A stretch of DNA of 43,922 bases from JAENVT01 sp031430695 (lineage in GTDB: Bacteria > Actinomycetota > Acidimicrobiia > Acidimicrobiales > Ilumatobacteraceae). Location: contig JANPBZ010000003.1 in the NCBI GenBank assembly GCA_031430695.1, forward strand, positions 1 to 43,922. The letters are read 5' to 3'. The position numbers were made by a program, and so were the translations under genes. Below the pieces are notes generated by a model. The model ran no database searches and had not been told where the DNA came from. It was given only the letters and a program-made list of their open reading frames with translations. Shown here piece after piece: positions 40,348 through 43,922 of this stretch (position 1 is the first letter of the stretch; the number at the start of each line of letters is the position of its first letter).

Positions 40348-40508
40348 CCGCCGTGCCTGGCGCTATCGCAATCGTCGTCGTGCTGCTGCTCCTCCCAGTG
40401 CTGGTGTGCATGGGCAGCGCAGCCATTGCGGTGGTGCTCGGCGTGGTCCTCAACAACGATGCCGAGGTCCGCCACGAGGGCAGCGAGCTGCTCGATCTCA
40501 ACGTGTGA
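40344..40508 (+). CDS. Small single-helix membrane protein
   Basis: 54 residues, GTG 40344 to TGA 40508. The start overlaps the ridA stop (GTGA). A hydrophobic helix (about 5-35) is followed by a charged tail of the form N-N-D-A-E-V-R-H-E-G-S-E-L-L-D-L-N-V. Small actinobacterial proteins with a helix and an E-G-S-E-L-L tail look alike, but I do not know a function. Its coupling to ridA and, 2 nt later, the decarboxylase suggests it is really translated. Confidence 0.6.
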   Translation: MTAVPGAIAIVVVLLLLPVLVCMGSAAIAVVLGVVLNNDAEVRHEGSELLDLNV

Positions 40509-40510
40509 CC

Positions 40511-41890
40511 ATGCATCGTCACGACCGGTCGACCGAAGTGTTGACGCAGGCTGTGCTGCGGTACGCGGTCGAGCGCATGCGCCTGGACCCACCACCACTC
40601 GACAAGACCCGCGCTGCCGGCGAGTTGCGCGCTATGGTCGGCCAGACCGTGACCGCCAAGGGAATCGGCGGATTGGAAGCGCTGCGCATCTTCGCCGACG
40701 TCCTGGGCCCGGCAAGTATCTCGATCGACCATCCGCGGTTCTTGTCGTTCGTGCCGGCGGCGCCGACCGAGGCAGCGATCCTGTTCGACCTGGTCGTGGG
40801 TGCCTCGAGCATCTACGGCGGGTCGTGGCTCGAGGGAGGGGGAGCGGTCTACGCCGAGAACGAGGCGCTGCGGTACATCGCCGACCTTCTCGGCTTCCCC
40901 GCGTCAGCGGGCGGAGTGTTCGTCACCGGCGGCACGGCGGGCAACCTCAGCGCGCTGATCGCCGCGCGCTTCCGATGGCGTCACCGTGCTGCGGGCGCCC
41001 ACGACAGAACTCGTGGCCTGCTGCTGACCGGCAAGGGTGCACACAGCAGCGTCGGCTCGGCGGCCAGGGCGATCGATGCCGACGTCGTATTGGTGCCTGC
41101 TGATGAGCACGGTCGCATGTGGGGTGCAGAGCTGCGCAACGCGATGGCGGAACTGTCGCAGGATGATCGAGACCGCGTCTTCGCCATCGTGTCCACGGCT
41201 GGGACCACCAACGCCGGTGTGATCGACGACCTGGCCGGAGTGGCCGAGGTATGCGCCGAGTTCGATGTGTGGATGCACGTCGATGGCGCCTACGGCGGTG
41301 CAGGCCTCGCTGCGCCCAGCGTGCGCGATCGCTACAACGGAATCGACCACGCCGACAGCTTCATCGTGGATCCGCACAAGTGGTTGTTCGCGCCGTTCGA
41401 CTGCTGCGCGTTGGTGTATCGAGATCCCAACGTCGGGCGGGCAGCGCACACCCAGCACGCTGAGTACCTCGACGTGTTGCACACCGGCGACGGCATCGAC
41501 GACCACGAGTGGAACCCCAGCGACTTCGCCCATCACCTGTCGCGCCGGGCCCGCGGTCTGCCGTTCTGGTTCAGCTTGGCAACGCATGGCACCGAGGCTT
41601 ATCGCGATGCGATCGAGATCGCCCTCGACGTCACTCGCCAGGGGGCCAGGTTGATCGACGACGCCGCTCATCTCGAACTGATCATGGAGCCCGAGCTCAG
41701 CATCCTGCTGTTTCGCCGCACGGGTTGGGGTGCCCACGAATACCAGGCGTGGAGCGACCGACTGCTCGACGAAGGTGTCGCCTTCGTCACGCCGACGTCG
41801 TGGAACGGGGAGATGGTGCTGCGACTGTGCATCATCAATCCGCTCACGTCGATCGACGACATCGGCATCATCGTTGACTCGCTGGCCTGA
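40511..41890 (+). CDS. Pyridoxal phosphate-dependent group II decarboxylase
   Basis: 459 residues from ATG 40511, 2 nt after the small gene. Fold type I PLP enzyme of the aromatic amino-acid/glutamate decarboxylase group: H-P-R-F-L-S-F-V-P near the N-terminus, T-G-G-T-A-G-N-L-S-A-L (about 139-149), H-V-D-G-A-Y-G-G (Asp258) and the Schiff-base Lys290 in D-P-H-K-W-L-F. The substrate may be an aromatic or acidic amino acid; the sequence does not decide. It is in an apparent operon with RidA and the amidohydrolase. Confidence 0.88.
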   Translation: MHRHDRSTEVLTQAVLRYAVERMRLDPPPLDKTRAAGELRAMVGQTVTAKGIGGLEALRIFADVLGPASISIDHPRFLSFVPAAPTEAAILFDLVVGASSIYGGSWLEGGGAVYAENEALRYIADLLGFPASAGGVFVTGGTAGNLSALIAARFRWRHRAAGAHDRTRGLLLTGKGAHSSVGSAARAIDADVVLVPADEHGRMWGAELRNAMAELSQDDRDRVFAIVSTAGTTNAGVIDDLAGVAEVCAEFDVWMHVDGAYGGAGLAAPSVRDRYNGIDHADSFIVDPHKWLFAPFDCCALVYRDPNVGRAAHTQHAEYLDVLHTGDGIDDHEWNPSDFAHHLSRRARGLPFWFSLATHGTEAYRDAIEIALDVTRQGARLIDDAAHLELIMEPELSILLFRRTGWGAHEYQAWSDRLLDEGVAFVTPTSWNGEMVLRLCIINPLTSIDDIGIIVDSLA

Positions 41891-41893
41891 GCC

Positions 41894-43261
41894 GTGACCG
41901 ACCTGCTGATCCGCGGTGCGCGCCTGCTGGCCACGATGGATGGCGGTCGCCGCGAGCTAGCCGGCGGGTGGGTGGCGATCGACGCAGGATTGATCAGTGC
42001 GGTCGGCACGTCGGCTGACCCGGAACCGGTTGCTGCCGCAACGATCGATGCTGGCGAATGCCTGGTCACCCCGGGCCTGGTCAACACCCACCATCACCTG
42101 TTCCAGAACCTGACGCGCGCCTACCCGCCGATGACCGACAAGCCGTTGTTCGGCTGGCTGCAATCGCTGTATCCCCTGTGGCGGGCGATCGACACCGAAG
42201 CGGTGTATGCCAGTGCGTTCGTCGGCCTCGCCGAGCTTGCCCTCAGTGGCTGCACGACGTCGAGTGACCACCTGTACCTGCATCCTCGGAACGCTGGAGA
42301 CCTGTTGTCGGCCGAGATCGCCGCGGCCACCGAACTCGGAATGCGCTTCCACCCGACGCGCGGTTCGATGTCGTTGAGCGACAAGGACGGCGGCCTGCCA
42401 CCAGATGATGTCGTCGCCGACGACGACGACATCCTGGCCGCGTGCGAACAGGCTGTCGCCCGTCATCACGATCGTTCTCACGGGGCCATGGTGCGCGTCG
42501 CCTTGGCGCCGTGCAGCCCGTTCACCGTCACCGAGGCGTTGATGCTGCGCACGGCGGAGCTTGCCGAGCACCTCGACGTGCGCCTGCACACCCATTTTGC
42601 CGAGAACACCGAGGACGATGCATTCTCGCTGAGCCAGTTCGGTTGTCGGCCGATGGAATATCTCGAGCGCACCGGCTGGTGCCACGATCGCACCTGGGTG
42701 GCTCATTGCGTGATGCCCGACGACCACGAGATCGCCCGGCTCGGCGCAGCAGGTGTCGGTGTGGCCCACTGTCCGAGCAGCAACTTGATCCTGTCGTCGG
42801 GGATCGCACCGGTGGTTCAACTGCGTGCGGCGGGGGTGCCGGTTGGGCTGGGCGTGGATGGGTCGTCGTCGGCCGACAGCGCCTCGCTGTGGCTCGAAGC
42901 GCGCCAGGCGATGCTGCTGGCCAAGTTGCGCAATGGTGCGCAGGCAGGCACAGCGCGCATGGCGTTGGAATGCGCGACATTGGGCGGGGCGGCATGCCTC
43001 GGTCGAACGGGCGAGATCGGTGTCATTGCACCCGGCGCGGTGGCCGACCTCGCCGTCTGGCGCCTGACCGGGCCGGTATTCGCCGGCGCGCTTGCCGACC
43101 CGATCGAAGCCTGGCTGCGATGCGGCCCGGTCTCGGCCTGGCACACGATCGTCAACGGCCGCTTCGTCGTCCGCCAGGGCAGCCTCGTGCACAGTGACAT
43201 CGACCATGTGCTGCGCATCCACGCGCGGCATGCGACACGAATTCAGCGCCTCGTCGACTGA
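41894..43261 (+). CDS. 8-oxoguanine deaminase (amidohydrolase superfamily)
   Basis: 455 residues, 3 nt after the decarboxylase. It closely follows the 8-oxoguanine deaminase pattern known from Pseudomonas: P-G-L-V-N-T-H-H-H-L-F-Q (His66-68), L-F-G-W-L-Q-S-L-Y-P-L-W, G-C-T-T-S-S-D-H-L-Y, M-R-F-H-P-T-R-G-S-M-S-L, L-A-P-C-S-P-F, R-L-H-T-H-F-A-E and G-L-G-V-D-G-S-S-S. The metal ligands are the H-x-H pair, the two later His residues and the Asp in V-D-G. The enzyme converts 8-oxoguanine to urate and ammonia and so salvages damaged purine. Broader triazine or guanine deaminases are the main alternatives. Confidence 0.85.
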   Translation: MTDLLIRGARLLATMDGGRRELAGGWVAIDAGLISAVGTSADPEPVAAATIDAGECLVTPGLVNTHHHLFQNLTRAYPPMTDKPLFGWLQSLYPLWRAIDTEAVYASAFVGLAELALSGCTTSSDHLYLHPRNAGDLLSAEIAAATELGMRFHPTRGSMSLSDKDGGLPPDDVVADDDDILAACEQAVARHHDRSHGAMVRVALAPCSPFTVTEALMLRTAELAEHLDVRLHTHFAENTEDDAFSLSQFGCRPMEYLERTGWCHDRTWVAHCVMPDDHEIARLGAAGVGVAHCPSSNLILSSGIAPVVQLRAAGVPVGLGVDGSSSADSASLWLEARQAMLLAKLRNGAQAGTARMALECATLGGAACLGRTGEIGVIAPGAVADLAVWRLTGPVFAGALADPIEAWLRCGPVSAWHTIVNGRFVVRQGSLVHSDIDHVLRIHARHATRIQRLVD

Positions 43262-43845
43262 TGCCACTCGTGTTGCAGGCATTCCTGGTCGCATTCGGCA
43301 TCGTCTTCTTGGCGGAGCTACCCGACAAGACGATGTTCGCCACGATCATCCTGTCGACCCGCTACCGCCGCCCGATGGCCGTGGTGATCGGTGTGACCCT
43401 GGCGATGGTGTTTCATTCGGTGCTCGCCGCCGCTGTGGGCGAGGCGCTGCGCCGCCTGCCGCGCACACCGACGCAGCTCGGTGTTGCCGCGGTGTTCGTC
43501 GTCGGCGGTGTGCTGCTGCTGCGCGGCGATCACGACGAAAGCGACATCCGCGCCGCGCCGGTGCACAGCGCGTGGGGAGTGATCGGCCGCTCGGCGTTGA
43601 TCATCGGCGTCGCCGAGTTCGGCGATTTCACACAGTTGGCAACGATCGGGATCGTTGCCGATCGCGGTTACGCGGTAGCGGTCGCAGCCGGGTCGATCGT
43701 CGCCCACTTCATGGTTGCGATCTTGGCCGTTCTCGCTGGTAAGTGGCTCGAACGGCGGCTTCCGGTGCGTACCGTGCAACGCGCGGCCGGGGGGCTGTTC
43801 GTGGAGTTCGGCGCGCACACAGCGGCGGCGGCCCTGCGCGGTTGA
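43261..43845 (+). CDS. GDT1/UPF0016 family membrane transporter
   Basis: 194 residues; ATG 43261 shares a base with the preceding stop (TGATG). Two repeat halves each contain a version of the family motif E-x-G-D-K/R-T: the first is A-E-L-P-D-K-T-M (about residue 18-25), the second A-E-F-G-D-F-T-Q (about 118-125). Both carry changes (Pro for Gly; Phe for Lys/Arg). The family moves manganese or calcium, in bacteria mostly as manganese exporters. The substrate here is inferred only. It is the last full gene of the run. Confidence 0.87.
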   Translation: MPLVLQAFLVAFGIVFLAELPDKTMFATIILSTRYRRPMAVVIGVTLAMVFHSVLAAAVGEALRRLPRTPTQLGVAAVFVVGGVLLLRGDHDESDIRAAPVHSAWGVIGRSALIIGVAEFGDFTQLATIGIVADRGYAVAVAAGSIVAHFMVAILAVLAGKWLERRLPVRTVQRAAGGLFVEFGAHTAAAALRG

Positions 43846-43881
43846 CGCGGTTTTGGCGGCTTGATCGGCCAGAATGGTGCG

Positions 43882-43922
43882 ATGCGGATCACTCGTCGAA
43901 CCTTGTTGCGCGCCGGCGCGCC
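43882..43922 (+). CDS. Start of a Tat-exported protein, cut by the window edge
   Basis: ATG 43882 opens M-R-I-T-R-R-T-L-L-R-A-G-A, a twin-arginine signal start. CAGAAT lies 6 nt before the ATG, as with clpS. Only 13 codons are visible, so the product is unknown. Confidence 0.5.
   Translation, partial: MRITRRTLLRAGA

Overview
The window is chromosomal DNA from a high-GC actinobacterium. WhiB with an AT-hook, ClpS followed by a DUF2017 gene, a tRNA Glu-Asp-Phe cluster, a MoxR/DUF58/transglutaminase locus and a caa3-type oxidase with CtaG all fit Actinobacteria. The gene content and protein style suggest Acidimicrobiia (an Ilumatobacter-like lineage); that placement is inference from memory. 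I see no phage, transposase or CRISPR. Codon use looks even, so this reads as ordinary chromosome with several unusual loci.

Layout. 1-3.6 kb: end of a MoxR ATPase gene, a DUF58 gene and a TgpA-like transglutaminase-fold gene on +, convergent with a very large surface protein gene (3.6-8.3 kb, -) that is split by one in-frame amber codon. 8.4-14.9 kb (-): a PAS-GGDEF-EAL protein, the GTPase EngB, a lipoprotein and a fused E1 alpha/beta 2-oxoacid dehydrogenase. 15.1-15.4 kb: tRNA-Glu, -Asp, -Phe. 15.5-17.6 kb: thioesterase, DegV, and clpS-DUF2017. 17.7-27.3 kb (+): heme O synthase, then a respiratory operon. That operon opens with a ligand-free copy of oxidase subunit I, a subunit III-like partner and an unknown membrane protein, and continues with genuine caa3 genes (II-cytochrome c, I, III, IV, CtaG).

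27.3-33.6 kb: ABC exporter pair, a glycosyltransferase, serS-pdxH, and a coupled TlpA/CcdA/poly-gamma-glutamate hydrolase operon. 33.6-35.2 kb: a whiB7-like gene whose leader holds a 57-codon upstream ORF, an antiterminator and an intrinsic terminator, divergent from an acyl-ACP thioesterase. 35.3-36.1 kb: a four-copy 18-bp inverted repeat and a zinc-ribbon protein. 36.1-43.9 kb: orn, a Nudix gene, an Mrp ATPase, an ErpA/IscA gene, a Tat lipoprotein, RidA, a 54-aa membrane protein, a PLP decarboxylase, an 8-oxoguanine deaminase, a GDT1-family transporter and the first codons of a Tat-exported protein.

The most interesting points are the degenerate oxidase I/III pair heading the caa3 operon, the whiB7 attenuator with a promoter that overlaps its neighbour's, the amber-split giant protein, the transglutaminase that has lost its Cys and His, the symmetric 18-bp repeat cluster, and a recurring TANNNT element 6-9 nt before many start codons, which suggests widespread leaderless transcription.
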